Translations under genes and position numbers: made by a program | NCBI GenBank assembly: GCA_003233295.1 | Contig: QILJ01000223.1 | Location: 1-5,466 of the forward strand | Source: Ignavibacteria bacterium | Lineage (GTDB): Bacteria > Bacteroidota > Ignavibacteria > Ignavibacteriales > Melioribacteraceae | DNA: 5,466 bases | Direction of reading: 5' to 3' | Notes under the pieces: generated by a model | What the model was told of the DNA's origin: nothing | Seen by the model: the letters and a program-made list of their open reading frames with translations, nothing else | Database searches by the model: none | Shown here: positions 5,185-5,466 of the stretch, one piece after another | Layout: every line of letters starts with the position of its first letter | How positions within the stretch are numbered: position 1 is the stretch's first letter

Positions 5185-5466
5185 ACTATATATTGTTTTA
5201 TAAAACATTCCTTAATCAAGTAACTGAAGATATTAAATAGGGTTGAGCATTTCTAATCAATGGGAAAGTGGCAGTGGGCTAATTTATTGACTTTTGTCCC
5301 AAACCGTGCTAGTTTATTTCCAACTACAAGTTGTATCCCGTATACCCTGTGAGAAGCTCATAGATGGTAGGGTGCAGAACATTGCTCCAAAGAACTGAAG
5401 CCTCACTTCATATCATTGGAGCTTAATTGTTGTGAGTAGTTTTTATTCTTTTTTTATGGTAAAAGA
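5185..5466. other. Gene-free right end with a palindrome and no recognisable coding region
   Basis: No open frame of convincing length or character was found on either strand; the longest short frame seen (minus strand, about 34 codons ending near 5250) resembles nothing I know. The stretch holds a 14-base perfect palindrome, TGTTTTATAAAACA (5194-5207), in the likely promoter region of the minus-strand coiled-coil gene, and the hairpin listed at 5384-5422. An ATG at 5456 followed by two codons could open a gene running off the right edge, but too little is present to judge. Confidence 0.5.
5384..5422. repeat. Two-tier hairpin with symmetric internal loop
   Basis: GCTCCAA (5384-5390) pairs with TTGGAGC (5416-5422). 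After a 5x5 internal loop (AGAAC/TATCA), TGAAG (5396-5400) pairs with CTTCA (5406-5410) around a CCTCA loop. The symmetry is too regular to be ordinary AT-rich noise. There is no immediate T-run on the plus strand, so it is not a standard terminator. It could be a structured intergenic element or a recombination site, but the half-sites do not fit the attC consensus RYYYAAC/GTTRRRY. Confidence 0.5.

Noticed and set aside
5347..5356. CTGTGAGAAG, identical to 4341-4350 at the domain V/VI junction of the intron
   Set aside because: A 10-base match is expected by chance in a window this long, and no domain V or VI helix can be formed around it.
5384..5422. Integron attC site
   Set aside because: The structure is attC-like in outline, but the outer half-sites GCTCCAA/TTGGAGC do not fit RYYYAAC/GTTRRRY and there is no cassette boundary beside it.

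Overview
The window reads as an accessory region of an AT-rich bacterial chromosome, most likely a member of the Bacteroidota. The grounds are modest: start regions are AT-rich with little or no Shine-Dalgarno sequence, one upstream box (861-868) fits the Bacteroidota TAnnTTTG promoter element, and the tRNA gene does not encode its CCA end. No species is claimed.

Left part (1-424): a palindromic stretch carrying a copy of the first 13 bases of the tRNA lies upstream of an intact tRNA-Thr(UGU) gene (192-264) with its own terminator hairpin. The 118 bases after that hold a pair of 10-base direct repeats and an inverted repeat, the layout expected of a recombinase-binding attachment region. A small MerR/excisionase-type helix-turn-helix gene (425-688, minus) points back at the tRNA. 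Together these suggest the left end of an element integrated at, or next to, tRNA-Thr. No integrase gene is in the window.

Centre (689-3981): after a divergent intergenic region with two dyad-symmetric sites comes a two-gene operon. The first gene encodes a 758-residue protein that I read as an N-terminal PD-(D/E)XK-like domain, a central DGQHR (DndB/ParB-like) domain, and a C-terminal HEPN-like domain with an R-x4-H motif. The second gene encodes a Dam-type (D12 class, DPPY) adenine-N6 DNA methyltransferase and overlaps the first by 13 bases from a TTG start. A modification enzyme coupled to a multi-domain DNA/RNA-processing protein looks like a compact restriction-modification-like or phage-defence pair. 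That is the most interesting content of the window, and its function is inference.

Right part (3982-5466): a 5'-truncated, ORF-less group II intron remnant ends at 4381, recognised by domain V and a well-formed domain VI with a bulged branch-point A. Six bases on lies the stop codon of a minus-strand gene (4387-5157) for a 256-residue membrane-anchored coiled-coil protein. That gene is bracketed by a 13-base imperfect inverted repeat, so it looks like a separately acquired cassette. The last 309 bases hold a 14-base palindrome and a strong hairpin but no recognisable gene.
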